Of a DNA stretch of 64,000 nt, positions 24,304-34,418 are shown piece after piece. The notes below the pieces were generated by a model. That model made no database searches. It saw only the letters and a program-made list of their open reading frames with translations, and was not told where the DNA came from. The translations under genes and the position numbers were made by a program. Position 1 is the first letter of the stretch; each line of letters starts with the position of its first letter. This DNA is from CAVPXC01 sp963709505 (GTDB lineage Bacteria > Chloroflexota > Anaerolineae > JAAEKA01), in NCBI GenBank assembly GCA_963709505.1, contig CAVPXC010000022.1, positions 62,001 through 126,000 of the forward strand, read 5' to 3'.

Positions 24304-26764
24304 CTACGGTCGCACTGGCTTCACGTGCCAAATCTCCTCGCAGTACTGGCGCATGGCGCGGTCCGACGAGAAGAAGCCGCAGCGGGCCGTGTTGAGAATC
24401 GATAAGCGCGCCCAACCGTCCGGATCGTCGCGGTAGGTTCGCGCAGCTCGCTCGGATGCCTCGACGTACAATTCGTAGTCGGCCAAAACGAGGAACTCGT
24501 CGTTCGTCAGCAAGGATGCAACGATCGGTTGGAACAAGCTGCGGTCGCCGCCTGAGAACGCGCCGGCGGCGATCGCATCGATCGCCCGCTTCAGCTCCGG
24601 GATGCGCATGTAGTACTCCAGCGGGTTGTACCCACCGGTCTTCAGCGCCATGACCTCCTCAGCCGTCAGTCCGCACAGAAAGAAGTTCTCCTCGCCAACC
24701 AGATCACGGATCTCGATATTGGCGCCATCGAGCGTGCCTACGGTCACTGCGCCGTTGAGCGCGAATTTCATGTTGCCCGTGCCTGAGGCCTCCTTGCCGG
24801 CCATCGAGATCTGCTCGGACAGGTCGGCCGCCGGGTAAATGCGCTCGCCCAGCGTGACGTTGAAGTTGGGCAGGAAGACCACTTTCAGCCTGCCGGCCAC
24901 CTCCGGGTCGGCGTTGACCACCTCCGCCACGCTATTGATCAGCTTGATGATCAACTTCGCCATGCGATAGCCGGGCGCTGCCTTGGCGCCGAAGATAAAC
25001 GTGCGTGGCGGAATCTCCGCTTCCGGATCGGCCTTGAGACGCTGGTAGAGGGTAATGATGTGCAGGGTCTTGAGCAGCTGGCGCTTGTACTCGTGCAAGC
25101 GCTTGACCATCACGTCGAACAACGTGTTGGGATCGACCTCGACGCCGGTGCGGCGACTGATGATGCCAGCCAGCGCTTCCTTGTTCTGCTGCTTGACCGC
25201 ACGCCAGGCTTGCTGGAACTCAACGTCGTCGACAAAGGCCTCCAGCCCGGCCAGCCGGTCCAGGTCGTTGAGCCAGCCCTCGCCGATCTTTGAGTTGATC
25301 AGCTCGCACAGCCGCGGGTTGGCCAGGCGCATGAAGCGCCGCGGGGTGATCCCATTGGTCTTGTTGTTGAACTTCTCCGGCCATAGCTCGGCGAACTCAC
25401 GCAAGGTGTGCTCTTGCAGCAGTTGAGAGTGCAGCGCAGCCACCCCGTTGACCGAGAACGCACCCACGCTGGCCAGGTGCGCCATGCGCAAACGGCGCTC
25501 CGGTCCCTCGCGAATAATGGACAGGCGTGCAATGCGGCCCGGATCGTCTGGGTAGCGGTCGGCGACCTCCTTCAGGAAGGCCGCGTTGATGCTGTAGATG
25601 ATCTCCAGATGCCGCGGCAGCAGCCGTTCGAACAGGCTCACCGGCCATTCCTCCAGCGCCTCCGGCATGAGGGTGTGACAGGTGTATGCGAAGGTGCGCC
25701 GGGTGATATCCCACGCTTGCTCCCACGGCAATGCTTGCTCGTCCACCAGGATGCGCATCAGCTCGGCGATACCGATCACCGGGTGGGTGTCGTTGAGTTG
25801 GATCACGACCTTGTCGGGGAAGCTCTCCCAGCCGGTGTTCCGGAAACCGTAACGGCGGATGATGTCGCGGAGGGAGCAGGCCACGAAGAAATACTGCTGC
25901 CGCAGCCGCAGCTCCTTGCCCTGCGCAGATGCGTCGTTCGGGTAGAGCACCTTGGTGATATTCTCCGAGACAACCTTCTGCTGAACCGCGCGCTCGTAGT
26001 CGCCCATGTCGAACAGCTGGAAGTCAAACTCGCTTGTGGCACGGGCCCGCCACAAGCGAACGATGTTGACAGTCTCGGTGCCATAGCCGGGCACCAGCAT
26101 GAAGTTGGGCTCGCCCATCACGGTCTCGCTAGGCACCCAGCGGACGCGGGCGACGCCGTTCTCGTCCGTATGTCCTTCGACGCGGCCGCCAAATCCCACC
26201 TCAACCATATCGTCGGGCTGGGCGAACTCCCAAGGGTTGCCGAAGTACAGCCAGTCATCCGGACTTTCTACCTGCCAGCCGTCCTTGAAGGCCTGACGGA
26301 AGATGCCATACTCATAGCGAATGCCGTAGCCGACCGCGGGGATGTCGAGCGTAGCCAGGGAGTCGAGGAAACAGGCGGCCAGGCGGCCGAGGCCGCCGTT
26401 GCCCAGGCCCGGTTCGCGGTCGAGGCGGATAAAATCCTGCAGGTCGAGGCCGTTGCGTTCGGCGGCCTGGCGGGCCAGCTCCCAGGTATCGGTGTAGAGC
26501 ATGTTCTGCGTCGAGCTGTCGGCCGAGCAGAAACTCCGCCGACAGATAGTAGACGAACTTGGGGTTGGCCTGGTAGTGCGTCTGAGTCGTCTTGCGCCGG
26601 CCCTCGATCATGTAGTCGCGCACGGTCAGGCACAGCGTCTGGTAGACATCCAGTGCGCTGGCCGACTGCGACGTGGTGCCGCGCGCGAAGTAGAGCTTGT
26701 CGAGAAACGCGCGCTCGAACACGTCGAACGGTTCGTCCGGTACGGCTGTTGGTGGCCAAGTCAT
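24304..26764 (-). CDS. glgP: Glycogen/maltodextrin phosphorylase, one frameshift
   Basis: About 819 residues when the two frames are joined, the family's full length. The N-terminal frame starts MTWPPTAVPDE (26764) and reaches YYLSAEFLLGRQL; near 26520 one extra base moves it to TQNMLYTDTWELA. Later GLGNGGLGRLAACFLDS, then EASGTGNMKFALNGAVT with the Lys that binds pyridoxal phosphate, and GALDGANIEI-like TLDGANIEIRD. It releases glucose-1-phosphate from storage glucan. The PAS-LuxR gene follows 40 bases downstream. Confidence 0.93.
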
Positions 26765-26786
26765 CTGTCATAGATCACATCTCCAT

Positions 26787-26913
26787 ATGACATTCCCGAT
26801 AGGTCTCTTGTGGCATGAGCGACTTCTTCATTACCCCCATCATATTCAACCGAGACAGCTTTGCCAAAGTAGACAGGACCTTATAGATGGCTACTCATGA
26901 CATACCATGTCAT
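26787..26913. promoter_or_regulatory. ATGACAT heptamers upstream of glgP, including a palindrome
   Basis: ATGACATACCATGTCAT (26897-26913) is a perfect inverted repeat with a 3-base spacer, and another ATGACAT is at 26787-26793, near the glgP start. A regulator binding site is plausible; no gene lies in 26765-26970. Confidence 0.35.
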
Positions 26914-26970
26914 TCGTTTGCGAATACCGCCCGCGGGATGCGGGGTCTCAGCAGATATTTCCAGCAGTAG

Positions 26971-27399
26971 TCAGCCCGGAAACCGGCGGTTATATAAGGC
27001 GATTGTGTCCGGATGACACAGCGAACCTTCTTTGCTACAAGCACCCGGCCGGGCGGCGGGATCAGACTGGTCCGACTGCCTCGACAAGTCGAGGAGTCCG
27101 GTAGATACCGCGGACTCCCGAACTTGTTCGGGCCTTCTCAAAGCAAACTGCCTCGCAAAGCACGCGCAGTGGTACCCGCGATGACCGGGGCGATCTCCGA
27201 AGTCCAGCTGGTTGACCGAAAGCAGTGGCAGCCCCAGGTCCCGCAGCTTGGCAATCAGACCGTAGAGGGCAGCCTGGTCAGGGACGGAACCGGTCAAGAT
27301 CGTCTCACCTTTATCGGTGTAGCTGATCTCGAAGCCGGTGAACCACTCAGACCACTCTGCGTCGATGCATGTCTGAACTCGGATCTCAACTCTGCGCAT
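26971..27399 (-). CDS. Small conserved hypothetical protein with repeat-derived tail
   Basis: ATG 27399 has AGGAG 9 bases upstream. The first ~68 residues (MRRVEIRVQTCIDAEWSEWF, GFEISYTDKGETILTGSVPD, LYGLIAKLRDLGLPLLSVNQ) look like a compact conserved protein of unknown function. The following residues, rich in Arg/Ser/Cys, come from a palindromic element (CGGACTCCCGAACTTGTTCGG near 27110-27130) that has shifted or replaced the natural end. Confidence 0.55.
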   Translation of the reverse strand: MRRVEIRVQTCIDAEWSEWFTGFEISYTDKGETILTGSVPDQAALYGLIAKLRDLGLPLLSVNQLDFGDRPGHRGYHCACFARQFALRRPEQVRESAVSTGLLDLSRQSDQSDPAARPGACSKEGSLCHPDTIALYNRRFPG

Positions 27400-27529
27400 T
27401 GCTGGCACACTCCTGTATATTCCCCTTCATTATATCAGATCGCCGGTTGGTGTGTCATCCATCCTGAGATAGATTGCGAGATAAATTCTCGGGCTTCCGG
27501 ATTAATCAATTGAATTGGGTTTGTTCTGA

Positions 27530-27655
27530 TTGTAGGGGCGGGTCTTGCACCCGCCCGCGGTCGCACCATCGTAGGGGCGGGTCTTGCACCCGCCCACGGT
27601 GGACCGGTCGGAGCCGAACAAGTTCGGGAGTCCACGGTGGGCGTCGGACTCCCGA
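27530..27655. repeat. Two GTAGGGGCGGGTCTTGCACCCGCCC palindromes and a CGAACAAGTTCGGGAGTCC element
   Basis: GTAGGGGCGGGTCTTGCACC occurs at about 27531 and 27571, each followed by its complementary CGCCC. Then GCCGAACAAGTTCGGGAGTC and CGGACTCCCGAAA follow, matching the element inside the gene at 26971-27399. Confidence 0.75.
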
Positions 27656-27660
27656 AACCG

Positions 27661-27804
27661 TTCTGGGGTATGCCCGCCACGGGAAAGCCCGTGACGTTCA
27701 ATATCATCGATATCTTCACCGTCGCCGACGGCCAGCTTACCGACCATTGGCTCGTCACCGATCTGCTCGGCGCGATGCTGCAGATCGGCGCCGGCGCGGC
27801 GTAA
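27661..27804 (+). pseudogene. SnoaL-like (ester cyclase) C-terminal fragment
   Basis: FWGMPATGKPVTFNIIDIFT and VADGQLTDHWLVTDLLGAML match the last strands of SnoaL-type ester cyclases. Only 47 residues remain and the 5' side is repeat DNA, so it is a remnant. The following 27805-28080 shows no gene. Confidence 0.6.
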
Positions 27805-28080
27805 TCACAGCAGAGTTGCCACCTTCGCCGCGCCCGATGGCCTGATGCGACGGCGCGCGATCCATCGCAGCTTCCTGCCTCTGCAGAGCGAGTTTCGCTC
27901 CAGTTTGGCGAGAAGCTGCTTTTTTTGACACTTTTTTGACACCCCTCCGCGATGCTGTGTGGTAGGAGGCATACTCCGACGCGAGGACAGGCACTGCGCA
28001 GCATTGTGCCCGTCCATCAGTTCACGACACAATAGGAGTCCATCATACATATGCTATGACAGCGAGAAAGGGCTGATCAT

Positions 28081-28937
28081 GTGCACAACCCGACACCCGG
28101 TCCACGGCAGCCACCACAAGCCGGTCCCGGCGCCATCATCACCGTGACCACGTTCGACCCCAACATCGCGGCCGATGGCCAATGTTCCTTGATCGAGGCC
28201 ATCGTCAACGCCAACGACGATGCGGCAACCCATGCAGACTGCCCGGTAGGCAGCGGTGGTGGAGGGATATGCAATGCCGCCAACAGTGGCCTAACTGCAA
28301 ATCTCACGATCAACAACTCGACCAATGCCGGTAATCAGGCGATGTTTGGGGGCGGCGTCAGCCTGACCGTGGGCAGCGGGCCATCCCCAGACGTGCGTGG
28401 AGCCATCAACCGCAGTACGATCAGCAACAATCGCGCGTTGGATCCAGGCGGATCGGCGACAATTCTGACGGAAGGGGCATCGACGTGACGGCCGCGTCCC
28501 TGACGGTGGCCAACAGCACGATCAGCGGTAATTCGATAGGACCCTCCACGATCGATGGTGGCGGCGGCATCTGGGTTGGCGGCATTACTGGTTATCCGCC
28601 AGCTGTCCTGCATATCGTCAACAGCACGGTGACAAACAATACCGCAGCGGGTGTCGGGGGCGGCATCAGCCATTGGGTGCAATCGGGTGCCACCAGCGCG
28701 ACGACCACGGCCATCAACACGATCGTCGCCGGTCAGCGGCATCGATCAACACGGCGTGGTCCGTCCGCAGGGTTTGGTGTGCGACATCGGCGCCAAGAAT
28801 ATGCCGAACCCACGGCCGTGAGGCTGGCTGCCCTCCAGGCCGGATCTGTCGTGCCCCGGTGGAACTGGCTGGTCGCCTTCGTCCTGTGCGGCGGGCTTGC
28901 GGTGGGTGTCTGGCGCCTGAGTGCACGGCGGTCGTAG
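28081..28937 (+). pseudogene. CSLREA-type surface beta-helix protein, degraded
   Basis: Two frames (28081-28488, 28485-28937). The first has ITVTTFDPNIAADGQCSLIE then AIVNANDD, a CSLREA-like domain; the second has beta-helix rungs (VANSTISGNS, HIVNSTVTNNTAAGVGGGIS) and near the end a membrane segment WNWLVAFVLCGGLAVGVW followed by RLSARRS, a C-terminal cell-surface anchor. At under 290 residues it is much shorter than its relatives, and the frame switches more than once. Confidence 0.6.
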
Positions 28938-28945
28938 GCAGCCAG

Positions 28946-29197
28946 ATGACGACCCAGCCCGCCACCGGTATCACCTTCGTCGTGCGTTTTTGGCGCGAGT
29001 GGTCGGGGGCCAAGTCACGCTGGCGCGGCCAGGTCGAGCACGTGCAGAGCGGTCAGCAGGCGAACTTCTTGGAGACCGAGGATCTGCTGGGCTTCTTCCG
29101 GCGCTTCGGCATTGGCGACGAAGGTCCTCCCGCCGGTAGGAGCGAAGACATGGCTGAGCCGATGATGCATCGGATGGGCGTGATCGACCCATCGTGA
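28946..29197 (+). CDS. Small conserved hypothetical protein
   Basis: 83 residues from ATG 28946. ITFVVRFWREWSGAKSRWRG then EHVQSGQQANFLETEDLLGF suggests a small beta-rich protein of the type seen as short standalone ORFs in Chloroflexota. I know no function. It starts 9 bases after the surface-protein remnant. Confidence 0.55.
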   Translation: MTTQPATGITFVVRFWREWSGAKSRWRGQVEHVQSGQQANFLETEDLLGFFRRFGIGDEGPPAGRSEDMAEPMMHRMGVIDPS

Positions 29198-29732
29198 ACC
29201 CGGAGCAAGGGAGGATTGGGGGGTAGGGGGATTTGGGGGACAAGCAAAACGAGCGTTGTCATGGGACAGCGCTCCTTCGCGTCCAGGCCGGGGCAACTCC
29301 CCGCGATTGGACAACTTCCAGGGAAGCATGCCCCGTCACATGGGAGTCGGGATGCTTACTGGCGCAGCACCGTGACACTTGGGCCGGCTTTTGAGAAGCC
29401 CTGTTGGCGCCCATCGCATCAGCCAAGAGACCACGAGCGTGTGCCGTTGTGGCCTGGTCCTCTAATGCCACGACAATTAAGTTTCGCATCATTTCCCTTC
29501 CACTACTACCCGGAGTAACCGCCGATACGCCGGCAATTGCCATCACCGCCGCCGAACCACGACGACGGATCGATCACAAAGCCGAGCACGACGATCACCC
29601 AGCCGAACCCGCCAACCTGTCCTAATGCCACCAGTGGCACGTCAATGCGCGCTGGATCGTTAACCTATTGTTGCGAAAAACAGCCGTTTCTGAAATGCCG
29701 CAGGGCTTCAACCCTAGCGGAGTGTCGCACGC
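29198..29732. other. Gene-free stretch upstream of phosphofructokinase
   Basis: No convincing reading frame. A short CAGGGCTTCAACCCTAGC hairpin-like word lies near 29700, and a minus-strand peptide starting MRNLIVVALEDQATTAHARG (29480 downwards) may be a trace of a small universal protein but lacks a family match I can defend. Confidence 0.4.
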
Positions 29733-29761
29733 TTGGAACTCCTGGAGAAATGGAGTACAAT
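29733..29761 (+). promoter_or_regulatory. Sigma-70-like promoter of the phosphofructokinase gene
   Basis: TTGGAA (29733-29738), 17-base spacer, TACAAT (29756-29761). The start codon is 40 bases downstream, with GGAAGG as ribosome site. Confidence 0.6.
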
Positions 29762-29800
29762 GTGTTCGTATGCCGTGCCTTGACTGAAAGGAAGGTATTA

Positions 29801-32083
29801 ATGAGCACCTCAGCCAAAAAAAGCATTGCGGTGTTGACCAGCGGCGGCGACGCGCAAGGGATGAACGCCGCTGTACAAGCCGTTGTGCGCAGCGGGCTCA
29901 CCCACGGCGCCGACGTGTACGCCATCTACGAGGGGTACCAGGGTATGGTTGATGGCGGAGACTATGTCCGCAAAATGACCTGGGACTCCGTGGGTGGCAT
30001 CCTTCACCAGGGCGGAACGGCAATTGGTACGGCGCGCTCAGCGGACTTCCGCACGCGCGAGGGCCAGCTAAAGGCCGCCAAGAACCTGGTGACGAACAAC
30101 ATCGACCGCATCATTGTGATCGGCGGCGATGGCAGCCTGTCCGGCGCCGACGAATTTCGCCGGGAGTGGCCGGGTCTGCTGGCCGAGCTCGTCGAGCGGG
30201 GCGAGCTCACCCAAAAACAGACCGCTGCGCATCCTCAGCTGATCCTGGCCGGCATGGTTGGCTCGATCGACAACGACATGTTCGGCACCGATATGACGAT
30301 CGGCGCCGATACGGCTCTGCAGCGCATCACCGAGGCGGTGGACGCCATCGCCAGCACCGCGGCCAGCCACCAACGAGCCTTTGTCGTCGAAGTGATGGGC
30401 CGTAACTCCGGCTACCTGGCGCTGATGAGCGCGATTGCCACCGGCGCCAACTGGTCTTTCATCCCGGAGAACCCGCCCGATTCGGACGATTGGGGATCCG
30501 AGTTGTGCGAGGCGCTCGGGGCCGGCCGCAAAGCCGGCCGCCGGCATAACATCGTCATCATCGCCGAAGGCGCCCGCGACCGCAACGGCAACCCCATCAG
30601 CGCCGAGCAAGTGAAGCAGGTGCTCCACGACCGCCTCGGCGAAGACACGCGGGTCACGATCCTGGGCCACGTCCAGCGCGGCGGCGTCCCCAGCGCGTTC
30701 GACCGCTGGCACAGCACGATCCTGGGCGCCGATGCGGTGGACGAAGTCCTGACCGCCACGGCCGAAAGCGAGCCCAAGCTGATCGGACTGCGCCAAAACC
30801 GGGCCATTCGCTCGCCGCTTATGCCGGCCGTGGCTCAAACTAAGCTGGTAGCCAAGGTCATTGCGGACAAGAACTACGAGCAAGCCATGGCACTGCGCGG
30901 CGGCAGCTTTGCCGAGTCCTTCCGGATCTTTAAGACCCTCATGCGGGCACAGCCGCACGAGCCCGATCCCCAGCAGCGACAGCTGCGCCTGGCCGTGCTC
31001 CATGCCGGCGGGCCGGCGCCGGGCATGAACACCGCCGCACGCGTAGCGGTCCGGCTTGGCATCGATAAAGGCCACACGATGCTCGGCGTGTACAACGGGT
31101 TTGAGGGCCTCGTCAAGGGCAACATCCGGGAGCTGGACTGGATGAGCGTCCACGGGTGGGTCTCGCGCGGCGGGGCCGAGCTGGGCACGAGCCGGCTTGT
31201 GCCCGACGCCGAGGATTTGGCGGCCATCGCCGCGAACCTCACGGCCTATCACATCGACGGTCTGCTGATGATCGGTGGATGGGCTGGCTACGAGGCTGCG
31301 GCCGAGGTTTACCGGCACCGCGAGGCGGTGAAGGCCTTCCGCATCCCCATCATCTGCCTGCCTGCATCCATCGACAACAACCTGCCCGGCTCCGAACTGA
31401 GCATCGGCGCTGACACTGCGCTCAACAGCATCGTAACCGACGTGGACAAGATCAAGCAGTCGGCGGTCGCCACGCGCCGCGTGTTCGTCGTAGAGGTCAT
31501 GGGTCGCGATTGCGGCTACCTCGCACTGATGAGCGGACTCGCCACCGGCGCCGAGCACGTCTACTTGCCGGAGGACGGCGTCAGCCTGGCCGACTTGCAG
31601 GAGGACGTCAACAGCCTGATCGACGGCTTCCAACACGGTAAGCGGCTCGGGCTGATCATCCGCAACGAAAACGCCGACCGGGTGTACTCGACACAGTTTA
31701 TGTGCGCGCTCTTCGAGAAGGAAGGCGGCACCTGGTTCGACGTGCGCCCGGCAATCCTGGGCCACGTGCAGCAGGGCGGCAATCCCACGCCGTTTGACCG
31801 CATCCAGGCGACGCGGCTGACTGCACGTTGCATCGAGTTCCTTATCGAGGAGGCGGGCAAGCCCGCACCTGGCGCCGCCGCCATCGGCTTGCAGGCGGGC
31901 AAAGTGGCGTTTACTAGCCTGGCCGATCTGTCGCTTCTGATGGATCCCACCTATCAGCGCCCGGTCAACCAGTGGTGGATGCGTCTGAAGCCGCTGGCCG
32001 AGATGCTGTCGCAGCCCCCGGCCGAAGCCGAAGAGAGTGCCAAAAAACCGCCGCAGCGAAACCGTGACGCCAACAAACACTGA
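29801..32083 (+). CDS. pfkA: Tandem two-domain 6-phosphofructokinase
   Basis: 760 residues from ATG 29801 (GGAAGG upstream). Half one: AVLTSGGDAQGMNAAVQAVV, IGGDGSLSGAD (Gly favours ATP over pyrophosphate), GSIDNDMFGTDMTIGADTAL, EVMGRNSGYLALM, HVQRGGVPSAFDR. Half two repeats the fold: AVLHAGGPAPGMNTAARVAV, IGGWAGYEAA, ASIDNNLPGSELSIGADTAL, EVMGRDCGYLALM, HVQQGGNPTPFDR. The second has IGGWAG instead of GGDGS and SIDNN instead of SIDND, so it is probably regulatory, as in the eukaryotic enzymes. Phosphorylates fructose-6-phosphate. Confidence 0.92.
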   Translation: MSTSAKKSIAVLTSGGDAQGMNAAVQAVVRSGLTHGADVYAIYEGYQGMVDGGDYVRKMTWDSVGGILHQGGTAIGTARSADFRTREGQLKAAKNLVTNNIDRIIVIGGDGSLSGADEFRREWPGLLAELVERGELTQKQTAAHPQLILAGMVGSIDNDMFGTDMTIGADTALQRITEAVDAIASTAASHQRAFVVEVMGRNSGYLALMSAIATGANWSFIPENPPDSDDWGSELCEALGAGRKAGRRHNIVIIAEGARDRNGNPISAEQVKQVLHDRLGEDTRVTILGHVQRGGVPSAFDRWHSTILGADAVDEVLTATAESEPKLIGLRQNRAIRSPLMPAVAQTKLVAKVIADKNYEQAMALRGGSFAESFRIFKTLMRAQPHEPDPQQRQLRLAVLHAGGPAPGMNTAARVAVRLGIDKGHTMLGVYNGFEGLVKGNIRELDWMSVHGWVSRGGAELGTSRLVPDAEDLAAIAANLTAYHIDGLLMIGGWAGYEAAAEVYRHREAVKAFRIPIICLPASIDNNLPGSELSIGADTALNSIVTDVDKIKQSAVATRRVFVVEVMGRDCGYLALMSGLATGAEHVYLPEDGVSLADLQEDVNSLIDGFQHGKRLGLIIRNENADRVYSTQFMCALFEKEGGTWFDVRPAILGHVQQGGNPTPFDRIQATRLTARCIEFLIEEAGKPAPGAAAIGLQAGKVAFTSLADLSLLMDPTYQRPVNQWWMRLKPLAEMLSQPPAEAEESAKKPPQRNRDANKH

Positions 32084-32966
32084 TCCGACACAAGACGCTG
32101 GCGAAGGGTCTACCTCTGCCCAAACCAGCCAGCTCGTCTGCACCATCTTGCCAACCTACAACGAGCGCGGCAACATCGGCGAACTCGTCGAACGCCTGCT
32201 GGCAGCCAACCGGCCGCCGTATCTGGTACTGGTGGTCGACGACAACTCGCCTGATGGGACGTGGGAAGTCGTCGAAGAGCTGGTCAAGCAGGCCCCGCCC
32301 GCCCTCGTCAGTGTTGCCGTTCCGCAAACTCCGCTCCCTCTCTCCTCCCCCGCGCGCGACCCATCACAGTCTTATCAGACCGGACGGGACGACGGAGAGG
32401 AGGATCGTCAGACCGGTTCAGTAGCCCTTTGTCGCCGCATCGGAGAGAAGGGCTTGACGTCAGCGATCCAGCGCGGCATCGACGAGGCGATCAACACCCA
32501 TGGCGCCGATATCATCACCTGGATGGACTGCGATCTGTCGATGCCGCCGGAGGATGTGCCAAAGCTGGTGCAAGCAATCCAAGAGCAGGGCGCCGATGTT
32601 GCCGTAGGCTCGCGTTGGATCCCCGGCGGCGCTGACAGCGCGCACGGCACGATGGCCCGCACGCTGAGCTGGATCATCAACCGGACCGCCATCCTGCTGC
32701 TCGGGTCCCAGGTGCACGACTATACGAGCGGCTTCATCGCCGCTCGCGCCGAGGTGCTGGAGCGTGTCCGTCTGCAGGGCGATTACGGCGAGTACTGCAT
32801 CGATTTACTAACCCGCGCTCACCGCCAGGGCTTTGTCCTGGTCGAGGTGCCTTACGTCTGCGTTCCCCGCACCGCCGGTGAGAGCAAGACCGGCGCCTGC
32901 CTGGGAGATTACCTGGTCAAGGGGCGCAAGTACGTGGCGACGATTTGGCGGCTGCGGCGCGAGTGA
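32037..32966 (+). CDS. Family-2 glycosyltransferase (dolichol/polyprenyl-phosphate mannosyltransferase-like)
   Basis: 309 residues from a GTG at 32037 overlapping the phosphofructokinase end; GTG 32064 is an alternative. CTILPTYNERGNIGELVERL, VLVVDDNSPDGTWEVVEEL, WMDCDLSMPPEDVPKLVQAI (DxD-like) and VGSRWIPGG are DPM1 motifs. About 35 residues between SVAVP and RIGEKGL (from QTPLPLSSPARDP) do not fit the family and look like inserted sequence. It uses a nucleotide sugar to glycosylate a polyprenyl phosphate. Confidence 0.85.
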   Translation: MPKNRRSETVTPTNTDPTQDAGEGSTSAQTSQLVCTILPTYNERGNIGELVERLLAANRPPYLVLVVDDNSPDGTWEVVEELVKQAPPALVSVAVPQTPLPLSSPARDPSQSYQTGRDDGEEDRQTGSVALCRRIGEKGLTSAIQRGIDEAINTHGADIITWMDCDLSMPPEDVPKLVQAIQEQGADVAVGSRWIPGGADSAHGTMARTLSWIINRTAILLLGSQVHDYTSGFIAARAEVLERVRLQGDYGEYCIDLLTRAHRQGFVLVEVPYVCVPRTAGESKTGACLGDYLVKGRKYVATIWRLRRE

Positions 32967-33060
32967 GGGTGGGAAGTGGAGAGTGGTGAGTGGAGGGTGG
33001 AGGGACAACGAAGTCTCTTCACCCTCCACTCTCCACTCTCCACTTCCCACTCCCCACCGC
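32967..33060. repeat. Inverted repeat of GGAGAGTGG/CCACTCTCC words
   Basis: GGGAAGTGGAGAGTGGTGAG and its mirror CACCCTCCACTCTCCACTCT with a short loop; gap between the glycosyltransferase and the aminotransferase. Confidence 0.75.
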
Positions 33061-33083
33061 GACGAACCACAAAGGACAAATGC

Positions 33084-34324
33084 ATGCTGAAACCCGTTGA
33101 ACTCTCCCTCGAGGAAATGGGCGACCTGGCCGAGATCATTCCGGTGAGCGATCCGGAGCTCAAGGTCAGCTACCGGCCCATCCCCGAATTCGACCAACCG
33201 AGCTACCGGGGGATCATCCCGGTATGCGAGCCGACGCTGGGCGGCAACGAGCTCAAGTACATCGTTCAGGCTGTGGAAACCAACTGGATCTCCTCGGCCG
33301 GCACGTTCATCCGCGAGTTCGAGGCGCAGTTTGCGGCGGCCTGCGGAACCAAATACGGTATCGCCTGCGCCAATGGCACGGTGGCGCTCCACCTGGCGCT
33401 GGCGACCCTCGGGCTCGAGCCGGGGGACGAGGTGATCATACCCACCTTCACGATGATTGCCACCATCAATGCGGTTACCTACTGCGGCGCGACGCCGGTG
33501 TTGGTCGACAACGAACCGACCTACTGGCAGATGGACGTCAACCAGGTGGCCGACAAGATCACGCCTCGCACCAAGGCCATCATCCCCGTGCACATCTACG
33601 GCCACCCGGTGGACATGGACGCGCTCAATGAGATCGCGTGCCGCCACGACGTGTTGGTGATCGAGGACGCGGCCGAGGCTCATGGTGCGGAGTACAAGGG
33701 CCGCCGGGCCGGCGGCTTGGGCGTTGCGGGCGCCTTTAGTTTCTACGGCAACAAGATCATCACCACCGGCGAGGGAGGGATGATCACCACAAGCAACGCG
33801 GAGATCGCGCGTCTGGCCTGGAACCTGCGCGATCACGCCTTCAGCCACGAGCGCCACTTCTGGCACAAATTCGTCGGCTTCAACTACCGCATGACCAATC
33901 TGCAGGCAGCCATCGGCTTGGCGCAGGTGGAGAAGCTGGACGACATGGTAGCAGCACGACGCCGCAACGCTGCGCTGTACACCAGCTTGCTTCAAGACAT
34001 CCCAGGTATCACCACGCCCCCGAGGCCGAGTGGGCCAAAAACGTCTTCTGGATGTACGGCATCCTGGTGGATCGCGCGGCCTATGGCATGGGTCGCGATC
34101 AACTACGCCAAGTGCTGGCCGAGCATGGCATCGAAACCCGTACGTTCTTCATCCCCATGCATTGCCAACCGGTATACTGGCAGCAGTACCGGGGCCAACG
34201 CTTTCCCATTGCCGAGCGACTCTGCCGCGATGGCTTCTACCTTCCCTCGTCCTCCTCGCTCACCCACGCCGAGATCCAACGCGTGGCCAGAGTGATTCGC
34301 CGAACCGGGGAGAACCGCGGATAG
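33084..34324 (+). CDS. DegT/DnrJ/EryC1 aminotransferase, one frameshift
   Basis: About 413 residues. VCEPTLGGNELKYIVQAVET and FEAQFAAACGTKYGIACANG, TVALHLALATLGLEPGDEVI, VIEDAAEAHGAEYKG and GAFSFYGNKIITTGEGGMIT (with the Lys that binds pyridoxal phosphate) define the family of sugar aminotransferases. Near 34020 a C run is one base short; the frame then resumes EAEWAKNVFWMYGILVDRAA and runs to 34324. The final residues GENRG and the stop codon lie inside an inverted repeat (34311-34418). Confidence 0.85.
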
Positions 34325-34418
34325 ACGGATGTGCGGATCGGAAGCGCTGCCTTCTGATCCGCACATCCGGTCACCCGCGGTTCTCCTCCGATCCGCACCT
34401 CCGTCTATCCGCGGTTCT
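34311..34418. repeat. Long inverted repeat with ~32-base arms shared by two convergent gene ends
   Basis: AGAACCGCGGATAGACGGAT at 34311 is mirrored by ATCCGCACCTCCGTCTATCC then GCGGTTCT ending at 34418, arms matching over 31 of 32 bases. The left arm ends the aminotransferase (GENRG stop, 34324) and the right arm ends the convergent rifampicin-phosphotransferase-like gene (VVVQNRG stop, 34405). Confidence 0.85.

Noticed and set aside
27474..27845. 123-residue plus-strand frame over the CGGGTCTTGCACCCGCCC repeats
   Set aside because: It is made of repeat translation (RGGSCTRPR twice) and runs out of frame through the SnoaL-like fragment.
29259..29546. 95-residue minus-strand frame beginning near MRNLIVVALEDQ
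   Set aside because: Only the first 30 residues look protein-like; the remainder is low-information and no family is recognised.
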